Notes under the pieces: model-generated
Seen by the model: only the letters and a program-made list of their open reading frames with translations
Told to the model about the DNA's origin: nothing
Database searches by the model: none
NCBI GenBank assembly: GCA_020217065.1
Contig: JAIWOB010000072.1
Location: forward strand, 1-10,000
Length of the DNA stretch: 10,000 bases
Source of the DNA: Chloroflexota bacterium
Lineage (GTDB): Bacteria > Chloroflexota > Anaerolineae > Anaerolineales > Villigracilaceae
Direction of reading: 5' to 3'
Program-made: the position numbers and the translations under genes
Shown here: piece by piece, positions 1 to 5,406 of the stretch
How the letters are laid out: every line of letters begins with the position of its first letter
Numbering within the stretch: the stretch's first letter is position 1

Positions 1-686
1 CTGCCGTGGACTTGAACACGGGCGTGCTGACCGACGTTTCGAAATTTGAGCAGGACGGCGATAAACTCATCGCCACCCGCCCTATTTACGAAGGCAAAGT
101 GTTGGAGAAGACTGTCTGCTCGGGCAAGCCCGTGATGGCGACCATCCCCGCCCGCGCCTTCCCCAAACCTGAGCGCGTGGCTGGCAAGGCTGGCACAGTT
201 GCCAAAGCCGAAGCCAAGACCGACGCCATGACCACGGTTGTCGGCTACGCCGCGACCGAAAGCGCGGTCAACATCGGCGACGCGGCGGTCATCGTCTCTG
301 GCGGACGCGGCGTCTCCAACAATCCCGCCCTCGGCTTGGATGAAAAAGCCACCGCGCAAAAAGGTTTCGAACTCCTCGGCGAACTTGCCAAATTGCTCGG
401 CGGCGCGGTCGGCGCATCCCGCGCGGCGGTGGACGGCGGGTACATTACCTACGCCCATCAGGTCGGGCAGACGGGCAAAGTCGTCGCCCCCGACTTGTAC
501 ATCGCCTGCGGCATCTCCGGCGCGATTCAACACCTTGTCGGCATGAGGAACTCCAAGTTGATTGTCGCCATCAACAAAGACCCCGAAGCGCCGATTTTTA
601 GTCAGGCGCGCTATGGCGTGGTCGGCGACCTATTCGAGATTGTCCCTGCCTTGACGGAGGCGATGAAGAAGAAGATGGGGAAGTAG
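1..686 (+). CDS. etfA: Electron transfer flavoprotein subunit alpha, C-terminal part (5' end outside window)
   Basis: This is the alpha subunit of the heterodimeric electron transfer flavoprotein, which binds FAD and passes electrons between flavin dehydrogenases (for example acyl-CoA dehydrogenases) and the quinone pool or other acceptors in the cytoplasm. The reading frame is open from the first base, with complete codons from position 3, so the N-terminal domain lies upstream of the window. Counting from the GTG at position 6, the FAD-domain signatures are all present: VSGGRGV (97-103), [10 protein letters not shown] (136-145), the diagnostic [20 protein letters not shown] (152-171), [10 protein letters not shown] (171-180) and [10 protein letters not shown] (189-198). 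The C-terminus is complete and ends in a lysine-rich tail with a TAG stop. EtfB is usually encoded immediately upstream of EtfA, but that cannot be seen here. The flavin-domain match is unambiguous; the physiological partner cannot be told from the sequence. Confidence 0.96.
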   Translation, partial: AVDLNTGVLTDVSKFEQDGDKLIATRPIYEGKVLEKTVCSGKPVMATIPARAFPKPERVAGKAGTVAKAEAKTDAMTTVVGYAATESAVNIGDAAVIVSGGRGVSNNPALGLDEKATAQKGFELLGELAKLLGGAVGASRAAVDGGYITYAHQVGQTGKVVAPDLYIACGISGAIQHLVGMRNSKLIVAINKDPEAPIFSQARYGVVGDLFEIVPALTEAMKKKMGK

Positions 687-698
687 CCCCCTCCCTGC

Positions 699-741
699 CT
701 TCCCCAAAAACCGACGAACCCCAGTCGGATTTTAGGGGAGG
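699..741. repeat. Imperfect long stem-loop just downstream of etfA, REP-like
   Basis: Twelve bases after the etfA stop, the arm 699-715 (CTTCCCC, AAAAA, CCGAC) pairs with 724-741 (GTCGG, ATTTTA, GGGGAGG) around an 8-nt loop at 716-723. The only interruptions are an A-A mismatch, a bulged A and one G-U pair. The inner CCGAC/GTCGG stem is followed by ATTTTA, so it might act as a weak terminator. The whole element has no U-run after it and looks more like a small dispersed palindromic repeat or an mRNA 3'-end protector. A small GTCC-GAA-GGAC hairpin follows at 743-753. Whether it recurs in the genome cannot be judged from one copy. Confidence 0.45.
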
Positions 742-771
742 TGTCCGAAGGACGGCGGGCGGTAGAAAATG

Positions 772-816
772 CAAAACCTCCGGGGTTTCCAAAACCTCGG
801 AGGTTTTGTTTTATTT
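772..816. terminator. Bidirectional rho-independent terminator between convergent etfA and AhpD-like gene
   Basis: CAAAACCTCCG (772-782) and CGGAGGTTTTG (798-808) form a perfect 11-bp stem around a 15-nt loop. On the plus strand TTTTATTT follows immediately, the classic arrangement for ending the etfA transcript. On the minus strand the same stem is followed by CATTTTC, a weaker U-tract that could end the convergent gene, whose stop codon at 811-813 lies against the stem. The loop repeats AAAACCTC (791-798), so an alternative slipped pairing is possible. Confidence 0.8.
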
Positions 817-1350
817 CCCAAACCCGGCGGGAGGAATTCCCAGCGCTTGAATGAGTCTTGCCCAGTAGTTGACCTGCGCGGCGGTACTGGCGAGGATGAC
901 AAACTCGCGCTCGGTGAATGCGGCTTTGACCCGCTCGACCAAGTCGGGGTGGAATTTCAACGGCGTCTGCGAGATAACGCGGGCGTAGGCGATTGCCAGT
1001 TTTTCACGCTCTGAAAAGGTGCCGACCTTCTCGAAGTCCCCGCGCAGGGACTCGGCTTCCTCGTCGGTGATTCCCACGTCACGATGCTCGTAGGAATTCA
1101 TGTCAATGCAAAAGGGACAAGCCGCCGCGTACGAAGCCGTCATGCGGATGAGTTTGAGCAGTCTCGGGGTCATGTTCCCATCCGCGTGAGCGACCAGGGA
1201 TTCCATCACGCCTGCGCCGATGGCGGCTTTGGGATACCACGCCAAAATCCGCGCGGGGAGCATGGTTTTTCCAGTTATCCGCTCCGAGAAAAGAATTCCC
1301 AATTTCAGAAAAAACGGGATGCGTTTGGGTTGTTCGATGAATGCCTGCAC
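811..1350 (-). CDS. AhpD-like / carboxymuconolactone decarboxylase family protein
   Basis: A 179-residue all-helical protein of the AhpD/CMD superfamily, whose members include thiol-dependent peroxidase partners with a CxxC redox pair. The signature is the helix LLKLIRMTASYAAACPFCIDMN: the pair C78-P-F-C81 is followed by IDMNS. Most AhpD proteins have histidine at the fourth position after the second Cys (CxxCxxxH); here that position is Asn85, with a His at 89. The C-terminal half (REKLAIAYARVISQTP, then FVILASTAAQVNYWARLIQALGIPPAG) is the usual second part of the fold. The open frame extends to 1506, but I place the start at the GTG at 1350. It has AGAGGA seven bases upstream, whereas the longer frame would run through a strong terminator hairpin (1386-1417) and overlap a separate small gene. 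The physiological function is unknown; peroxidase activity is inferred from the family only and is uncertain given the missing His. Confidence 0.85.
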   Translation of the reverse strand: MQAFIEQPKRIPFFLKLGILFSERITGKTMLPARILAWYPKAAIGAGVMESLVAHADGNMTPRLLKLIRMTASYAAACPFCIDMNSYEHRDVGITDEEAESLRGDFEKVGTFSEREKLAIAYARVISQTPLKFHPDLVERVKAAFTEREFVILASTAAQVNYWARLIQALGIPPAGFGK

Positions 1351-1357
1351 GGCGGTT

Positions 1358-1363
1358 TCCTCT
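1358..1363 (-). promoter_or_regulatory. Ribosome binding site fixing the GTG start of the AhpD-like gene
   Basis: AGAGGA on the minus strand lies 7 nt before the GTG at 1348-1350. It is the first good Shine-Dalgarno sequence after the hairpin at 1386-1417, and it argues for the short, 179-residue form of the protein. Confidence 0.7.
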
Positions 1364-1385
1364 GGCTGATGTTCGAATGTGGAAG

Positions 1386-1417
1386 AAAAGTCCCCCGCAT
1401 GGCAGCGGGGGACTTTT
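1386..1417 (-). terminator. Perfect 13-bp inverted repeat with U-tract: terminator or attenuator after the small membrane protein gene
   Basis: AAAAGTCCCCCGC (1386-1398) and GCGGGGGACTTTT (1405-1417) are exact reverse complements around a 6-nt loop. Read on the minus strand, the GC-rich stem ends in GGGGGAC followed by TTTT and a pyrimidine-rich stretch, a textbook intrinsic terminator. It starts 16 nt after the stop codon of the 54-residue membrane protein and ends about 35 nt before the start codon of the AhpD-like gene. That leaves little room for a separate promoter, so partial read-through is a possible way for the next gene to be expressed. The hairpin is symmetrical and would also stop plus-strand transcription. 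Confidence 0.85.
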
Positions 1418-1433
1418 GGTCTGGCAGCGCGGT

Positions 1434-1598
1434 TTACAAGCCCAATGATTGTATCACCTGGTCGCCAAAGAACCAGCCGCCGAGAAGAAAGGCGCAGCAA
1501 CAGCAAAGCAGGACGGCGACAACAATGCCGATAATCAACCCAGTATTGCTCTTTTTAGGTTCTTCGGCAGGCGGAGGGGTGGCGGGCATTTCATTCAT
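1434..1598 (-). CDS. Small single-pass membrane protein with a CCCC run (54 aa)
   Basis: A 54-residue protein that starts at ATG 1598 and ends at TAA 1434-1436. AAAGGAG lies 7 nt upstream of the start, an excellent ribosome binding site. Residues 1-19 form a Pro/Glu/Lys-rich hydrophilic tail (MNEMPATPPPAEEPKKSNTG), followed by one hydrophobic helix, about 21-44, that contains four consecutive cysteines (C32-C35) and then GGWFFGD. A ten-residue polar/aliphatic tail (QVIQSLGL) completes it. The gene has its own candidate promoter (1658-1686) and a strong terminator directly after it, so it is a complete transcription unit and not a chance frame. I recognise no named family. My impression, without a search, is that small membrane proteins with a Cys run before a Gly-Gly-Trp stretch recur in Anaerolineae. 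The function is unknown; membrane insertion is inferred from hydrophobicity. Confidence 0.8.
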   Translation of the reverse strand: MNEMPATPPPAEEPKKSNTGLIIGIVVAVLLCCCCAFLLGGWFFGDQVIQSLGL

Positions 1599-1657
1599 GA
1601 TTTAACTCCTTTACGTTTAACAAGGGCTTTCCGGATGAATAATCAACGACGACGCGA

Positions 1658-1686
1658 ATTATATCAGGCTGTTTCGGCTTTGTCTG
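1658..1686 (-). promoter_or_regulatory. Candidate sigma-70-type promoter of the small membrane protein gene
   Basis: On the minus strand CAGACA (1681-1686; 4 of 6 matches to TTGACA) and a perfect TATAAT (1658-1663) are separated by exactly 17 nt. The -35 box lies inside the last codons of the DUF4126 gene, and the -10 box directly follows that gene's TGA stop. Transcription would begin near 1651, giving a leader of about 50 nt before the ATG at 1598. Confidence 0.6.
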
Positions 1687-2236
1687 CGCGCAGCCAGAGC
1701 CGCCAAATGACCAGTGCGAGGAGAATAATCAGCAGCGCGCCGATGAAGACGGGGATGACCACCGCCAAGACCGATGTGGCAAACGAAACAATGTCTTCGG
1801 CAATGGATACGGGAACGTTGCCCGCGCCGCCTGTGGTCGCCGTTACCGCAGGACGCAGCGCCGCCGCTTTGGCGACGTGGACTGTTCCCGCCATCAACAA
1901 TCCACAAGCCAGGGCGAGAACGGGATGAATATCGGTAATGACTTTTGCGCTGGCGGCGAAGGCAATCGCTCCCGCCGCGGGGCGGACTACGGTTTGGATA
2001 ACGTCGTTGAGGTGGTTGACCGCTGGGACTTTGTCCGCAACCATTTCGATGATGACCAGGACTCCCAGCAAAATTAAAATCCAGGGATTTGCAAGCAGGT
2101 CCCAGGGCTGGGCAAGCTTAAGCGTATCGGGGAAATAATGCGCGATAACCCCAATCACCAGCAGGGGGATGTAGGCGTTCAGTCCTGCGCTGGCTGAAAG
2201 CCCGAAGGCGGAAAATATTCCGAGCAGCAGTTCCAT
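1664..2236 (-). CDS. DUF4126 family integral membrane protein
   Basis: A 190-residue membrane protein of unknown function matching the DUF4126 family by its N-terminal GLSASAGLNAYIPLLVIGVI (12-31) and by the block VIIEMVADKVPAVNHLNDVI (61-80), QTVVRPAAGA (81-90). Hydrophobic segments lie at about 3-32, 51-67, 84-98, 104-122 and 150-180, suggesting four to five membrane passes, with a short basic cytoplasmic tail (WRLWLRADK). The frame is open further upstream to 2350, but the ATG at 2236 is preferred. It follows AGGAG at a normal distance (aaaggagagaaaag), begins exactly at the family's usual N-terminus, and avoids overlap with the DUF2085 gene, which ends at 2308. The gap of 71 nt to that gene, without a clear terminator, suggests one transcript. 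The length is typical of the family. Confidence 0.85.
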   Translation of the reverse strand: MELLLGIFSAFGLSASAGLNAYIPLLVIGVIAHYFPDTLKLAQPWDLLANPWILILLGVLVIIEMVADKVPAVNHLNDVIQTVVRPAAGAIAFAASAKVITDIHPVLALACGLLMAGTVHVAKAAALRPAVTATTGGAGNVPVSIAEDIVSFATSVLAVVIPVFIGALLIILLALVIWRLWLRADKAETA

Positions 2237-2307
2237 CTTTTCTCTCCTTTGCCTGATGTTGAGCCGCGCCGAACTCGGTCTTTCGAGCGCGCTCAAGACA
2301 ATTAATT

Positions 2308-3144
2308 TTACCCCGACAAGCCGGGAAATTCTCCCCAGGTTCCCGTCCATTGGAGACGGAGCAGGTCAATGCCGAGGAGCATTAATATTGCCAGCGTGAA
2401 GCCCGCCAGAAGCGGAAGCCAAAGTTCGCGCGGATGTTCAAAGGCGTTGTCCTGCCGCATGACGATAATCCATAAGATTGCGAAGACAATCGTCAGCAAA
2501 GATAAAACGCCGAGCGCGCTGAGGTAGGCGATTGGGTACAATATCGCAGGGTTTTCCGTCAGAATGAGCAGGTCGAGAAAAACGACCAGAGCGGCAAGAA
2601 CGCCGAGCGTTTTCCAACTCAGCGCGGGGCGCGAATCCAGGCTGCGCCACAACGTTTGATTGACGACCGGGTACAGGACCCCCGCAATGACAATTCCCAT
2701 TCCGCTGCCGGTAAAAAGCCGTAAGACGTTGTTTGGCGTATATAACGTGGGGATATGGTCGAGCGCGCCGCGCGACGTTTGTTTGAGCAGATATAAATAG
2801 GAATTGCTTCCATCCAAGCCAAAAGCAAAGAAGAGAAGAAAAAACACGGCGAGAACGCCGCGGGAGGGGAGCTTGCTGCGCCTGCCGCTGGCGAAGAGCT
2901 GGAAGAGAAGCCCCGCTCCCGCCGCGTAAAATTCGCCGGTGCATCTCGCGCACAGCGGAAGCTGACGGTCGTCAATATGAAAAGAACGCGCGTCAATGCG
3001 ATGGCAGACGGCGTATCCGATTGCGTCCAGTTTGCCGAGCGCGCCTTCAGGGGAGAGGTACATCCATGCCGCAAAGGCAAGGAGGGCTGCCGCCGGCGCA
3101 AACCAGGGCAGGACGGTTTTTAATTTTTGCGTGAGCCGGCTCAT
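2308..3144 (-). CDS. DUF2085 family integral membrane protein
   Basis: A 278-residue membrane protein of the uncharacterised DUF2085 family. The signature is strong: GYAVCHRIDARSF (43-55, with Cys47-His48-Arg49), then RQLPLCARCTGEF (60-72, with Cys65 and Cys68 in a CxRCTG motif), then DGSNSYL (111-117) and TPNNVLRLFTGSGMG (136-150). The conserved Cys and His residues could bind a metal or heme near the membrane surface, but no function is established that I know of. Hydrophobic helices lie at about 11-30, 71-85, 95-110, 148-162, 180-197, 203-228 and 242-262. The start ATG overlaps the stop of the upstream aminopeptidase gene by 4 nt (ATGA), indicating translational coupling. The Shine-Dalgarno sequence (tttgaga) is weak, consistent with coupling. 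Confidence 0.87.
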   Translation of the reverse strand: MSRLTQKLKTVLPWFAPAAALLAFAAWMYLSPEGALGKLDAIGYAVCHRIDARSFHIDDRQLPLCARCTGEFYAAGAGLLFQLFASGRRSKLPSRGVLAVFFLLFFAFGLDGSNSYLYLLKQTSRGALDHIPTLYTPNNVLRLFTGSGMGIVIAGVLYPVVNQTLWRSLDSRPALSWKTLGVLAALVVFLDLLILTENPAILYPIAYLSALGVLSLLTIVFAILWIIVMRQDNAFEHPRELWLPLLAGFTLAILMLLGIDLLRLQWTGTWGEFPGLSG

Positions 3145-4265
3145 TTCTCAAATACAAACTGCCCGTTTTTGTAAAATAATTCTCCGTCCACGAGGATTTC
3201 AGAGTCGGTTCGCAAATCGCAAATCATGTCCCAGTGAATCGCGCTTTTATTGACCGAGCCGGTTTCGGGATAGCCCGCTCCAAACGCTAAGTGAAAGGAG
3301 CCGCCGATTTTTTCGTCGAAGAGGATGTTGCCGGTGAAACGCTGGATGTCGAAGTTGGAGCCGATGGCGAACTCTCCAATATAGCGCGCGCCTTCGTCCA
3401 AATCCAGGGTTTTGAGCAGGAACTGCTCGTTTTTTTCCGCCCTGGCGGAAATCACCTTTCCGTTGGAAATAGTCAATTCGGCGCCTTCGACGCTGACGCC
3501 GTTGTAGTTGGCGGGATAGGTAAACTTTACCCAGCCGTTGGCTGAGTCTTCAACCGGACCGGTGTAAATTTCGCCGTCGGGCATATTGAACGTTCCGAAG
3601 GAATTGATGAATTTACGCCCCTTGACGGAGAGCGTCAAATCCACATTGGGTCCGCGCAGAACGACCTGACTCTTGCCTTTCAAGTAATCAACGGCGGCTT
3701 GCTGTTTGCTTTCCACGCTTTTCCAAAAGGCGACGGGGTCGTTTTCGTTGGCGTGCACCGCGCCGAAGACGAAGTTTTCATATTCTTCAAGACTCATATT
3801 TGCGTCTTGGGCGTAGGCGTCGGTGGGATAGAGGGTGGTGACCCATTTGAACGTTCCTTCCGCGCCGCGCCGAAATTGCGCCTCGGTGATGGGAGCCAGC
3901 GCCTTGCCGCGCCGCTGGAGTTTGGCGGGGTCAATATTGGTGGTTCCGCGGGTGTTTGTCGCGGAATGAACGCGGATGCGCCCTTCGAACTGGTCGTAAG
4001 CCAGTTTGTAAAAAGTCGGCGTGAGGTCCAATTGTTCGTCTTTGGCGTAAGTCAGGTATAGTTCATCCTGACTGAACGGCATGGCGCCGGGCAAGGTCAT
4101 CATCAGATGCGGATGAGCGCCCTTTTCGAGCATCTGGATGTAGAGTTCCCGCAGCAGGGGTTCGGCGGCGGTTGTGCCTTCGAGCAGGAAACGGTCGCCT
4201 GGGGCGACGCGGGCGGAATGTTCGATTAACACTTTTGCGAATTTCGTTACGCGGATGTCAGCCAA
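3141..4265 (-). CDS. Aminopeptidase of peptidase family M29 (thermophilic aminopeptidase family)
   Basis: A 374-residue cytoplasmic dinuclear-metal aminopeptidase that removes N-terminal residues from peptides. The N-terminal domain is typical (FAKVLIEHSARVAPGDRFLL, 9-28). The catalytic domain carries the expected ligands: Glu232 in MPDGEIYTGP, Glu298 in YIGEFAIGSN, Glu318 and His325 in FDEKIGGSFHLAFGAG, and His344-x-Asp346 in IHWDMICDLR. All canonical groups are present, so it is probably active. At 374 residues it is somewhat shorter than the roughly 400-residue classic members. The start is TTG at 4265, supported by AGGAG 8 nt upstream (4274-4278) and by the normal family N-terminus; no in-frame ATG exists before residue 45. 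Its stop overlaps the start of the DUF2085 gene, so the two are coupled. A promoter lies just upstream at 4298-4325. Substrate preference cannot be read from the sequence. Confidence 0.92.
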   Translation of the reverse strand: MADIRVTKFAKVLIEHSARVAPGDRFLLEGTTAAEPLLRELYIQMLEKGAHPHLMMTLPGAMPFSQDELYLTYAKDEQLDLTPTFYKLAYDQFEGRIRVHSATNTRGTTNIDPAKLQRRGKALAPITEAQFRRGAEGTFKWVTTLYPTDAYAQDANMSLEEYENFVFGAVHANENDPVAFWKSVESKQQAAVDYLKGKSQVVLRGPNVDLTLSVKGRKFINSFGTFNMPDGEIYTGPVEDSANGWVKFTYPANYNGVSVEGAELTISNGKVISARAEKNEQFLLKTLDLDEGARYIGEFAIGSNFDIQRFTGNILFDEKIGGSFHLAFGAGYPETGSVNKSAIHWDMICDLRTDSEILVDGELFYKNGQFVFEK

Positions 4266-4273
4266 TGGATAGT

Positions 4274-4278
4274 CTCCT
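4274..4278 (-). promoter_or_regulatory. Ribosome binding site supporting the TTG start of the M29 aminopeptidase
   Basis: AGGAG on the minus strand lies 8 nt before TTG at 4263-4265. No ATG or GTG is available at a suitable distance, so this site decides the start in favour of a rare TTG codon. Confidence 0.65.
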
Positions 4279-4297
4279 GTTTGATTGGGATGTTGGA

Positions 4298-4325
4298 ATT
4301 ATATCGCGGCGGTTTTTTATCTCAT
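4298..4325 (-). promoter_or_regulatory. Candidate promoter of the M29 aminopeptidase operon
   Basis: On the minus strand ATGAGA (4320-4325; 4 of 6 matches to TTGACA) and a perfect TATAAT (4298-4303) are separated by 16 nt. The -35 box overlaps the last codons and stop of the TPR gene, the same arrangement as at 1658-1686. The start of transcription would be near 4291, about 25 nt before the start codon. It would drive the M29, DUF2085 and DUF4126 genes. Confidence 0.55.
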
Positions 4326-5363
4326 TCCTGAAATCGTCAACATCCCGCTGCTGATGTTGACGTTCATGATTTCCAGTCCGGGCGCATGTTCTTCGATGAC
4401 TTCCAAAAAAATTTGATTAACCCAGGCTTCTAACTGCGCCGCCAGCGCTTGCGGAATAACCTGCTTTCCAATTTGTATGGATTCAATTTGGATTTTTGGC
4501 TCTTTGTTCGCTCCAATGCCGAGACTGCCTACCGCGAGCGCCGATGTGGAATTTCCGCCGCCTGTCGCCATGCCCCAGATTTTGATTTTCCCTTCTCGAA
4601 GATAAACTTGAGCGTCGCTGAATGGAAGGTCCGGCGTTTCCTTTAGTTTCATCGCCAGCCAGGAGGTCAATTGACGTTCGGTGAGCGAAATCGAAGAAAG
4701 GGAGCCGGGCTGCGGCAAGGATTTTTCAACCATGATTTTGGCTTCCGCCGCCGCTTCGTCGGAGGGGAGGATTTCCGCGCCGGGGCGTTCGGGCGCGCCT
4801 TCCAGCCCGTTGTCGGCGTTGGTTACCGCAAAGCCAACCAGAGCGTCCACCAGCATGGCGTATTGCGGATATTTTGCGCTCAACGCCGAGCGCGTTTGCA
4901 AAGCCACATCGCCAGCCTTTGAAATTTCTACGTACATCGTCGGGGTGGCGGCGACCAGTATTTTCGCCATCGCCGATTCCGGGTTTGCGCGCGCCACGAC
5001 GTATGAGGCGGCGCTGAAAAGAAAGGCAAAAGTCGTCAAAACCCCGACCCAGCGCAGCGTTCTTTTATATGGAGGCGCCGCCTTGAACTGGCTGGGGGGG
5101 TTGTTTCTGGGCAGGGGTTGAGTCTGCGCTTTTAGGCGCGCAATCCAAATTTTCGCTTCAGCGTTTTTGGGGTTGATGCGGAGAACTCGCAGGTAGCATT
5201 CCATCTTCCGCTGCGGCTCGCTTGCCATTTTTGCCGCCAGCGTCCAAGCCGCTTCGTCTTGCGGATATTGGGCGAGATAATCCTGGAGATATTTTTCCGC
5301 CAGGCGGCGGTTTCCGCGCTGAAAAGCGTAATCGGCTTGTTTGAGAATTTCTTTCTTTTTCAT
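4317..5363 (-). CDS. TPR-repeat protein with one membrane helix and a C-terminal extracytoplasmic domain
   Basis: A 348-residue protein of unrecognised family with a clear three-part layout. Residues 5-78 are TPR-like helices (ADYAFQRGNRRLAEKYLQDY, then DEAAWTLAAKM, then ECYLRVLRINPKNAEAKIWI) and are presumably cytoplasmic. A Pro-rich linker (81-100) leads to a single hydrophobic helix at about 104-124, preceded by KRTLRW, which fits an N-in topology. The remaining 220 residues would lie outside the membrane. They include a helical part (130-185), a Pro/Glu/Ala-rich linker (186-215) and a final domain from about 222 that starts SLSSISLTERQLTSWL. Its alternating beta pattern (AQVYLREGKIKIWGMA ... 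VNISSGMLTISGMR) recalls LmeA/DUF2993 or YpmS-like lipid-binding folds, by pattern only. It follows clpC by 43 nt and may be cotranscribed. The ATG at 5363 has no Shine-Dalgarno sequence; a palindrome (5375-5399) sits in that place. Confidence 0.75.
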   Translation of the reverse strand: MKKKEILKQADYAFQRGNRRLAEKYLQDYLAQYPQDEAAWTLAAKMASEPQRKMECYLRVLRINPKNAEAKIWIARLKAQTQPLPRNNPPSQFKAAPPYKRTLRWVGVLTTFAFLFSAASYVVARANPESAMAKILVAATPTMYVEISKAGDVALQTRSALSAKYPQYAMLVDALVGFAVTNADNGLEGAPERPGAEILPSDEAAAEAKIMVEKSLPQPGSLSSISLTERQLTSWLAMKLKETPDLPFSDAQVYLREGKIKIWGMATGGGNSTSALAVGSLGIGANKEPKIQIESIQIGKQVIPQALAAQLEAWVNQIFLEVIEEHAPGLEIMNVNISSGMLTISGMR

Positions 5364-5374
5364 GCTGAGAATGA

Positions 5375-5399
5375 TAGGTCACGCTTCAAGCGTGACCTA
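5375..5399. repeat. Perfect palindrome with 12-nt arms between clpC and the TPR gene
   Basis: TAGGTCACGCTT (5375-5386) and AAGCGTGACCTA (5388-5399) are exact reverse complements around a single base. It lies 7 nt after the clpC stop codon and 11 nt before the ATG of the TPR gene. On the minus strand no U-run follows (TCATTCTC), so it is not a standard intrinsic terminator. It most resembles a small dispersed palindromic (REP-like) repeat, or a hairpin that protects the clpC mRNA 3' end. Only one copy is present in the window. Confidence 0.7.
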
Positions 5400-5406
5400 C
5401 GCAGTC

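Noticed and set aside
238..546. Alternative-frame ORFs inside etfA
   Set aside because: They are Pro/Arg/Ser-rich out-of-frame shadows of a conserved EtfA domain.
1084..1928. Overlapping plus-strand open frames across the AhpD-like, small membrane and DUF4126 genes
   Set aside because: They run through a strong symmetrical terminator hairpin, are antisense to recognised genes, and have no domain signature.
2278..2301. Palindromic GAGCGCGCTC flanked by GTCTT/AAGAC between the DUF2085 and DUF4126 genes, considered as a terminator
   Set aside because: The central palindrome cannot close a normal loop and no U-run follows on either strand; the genes are more likely cotranscribed.
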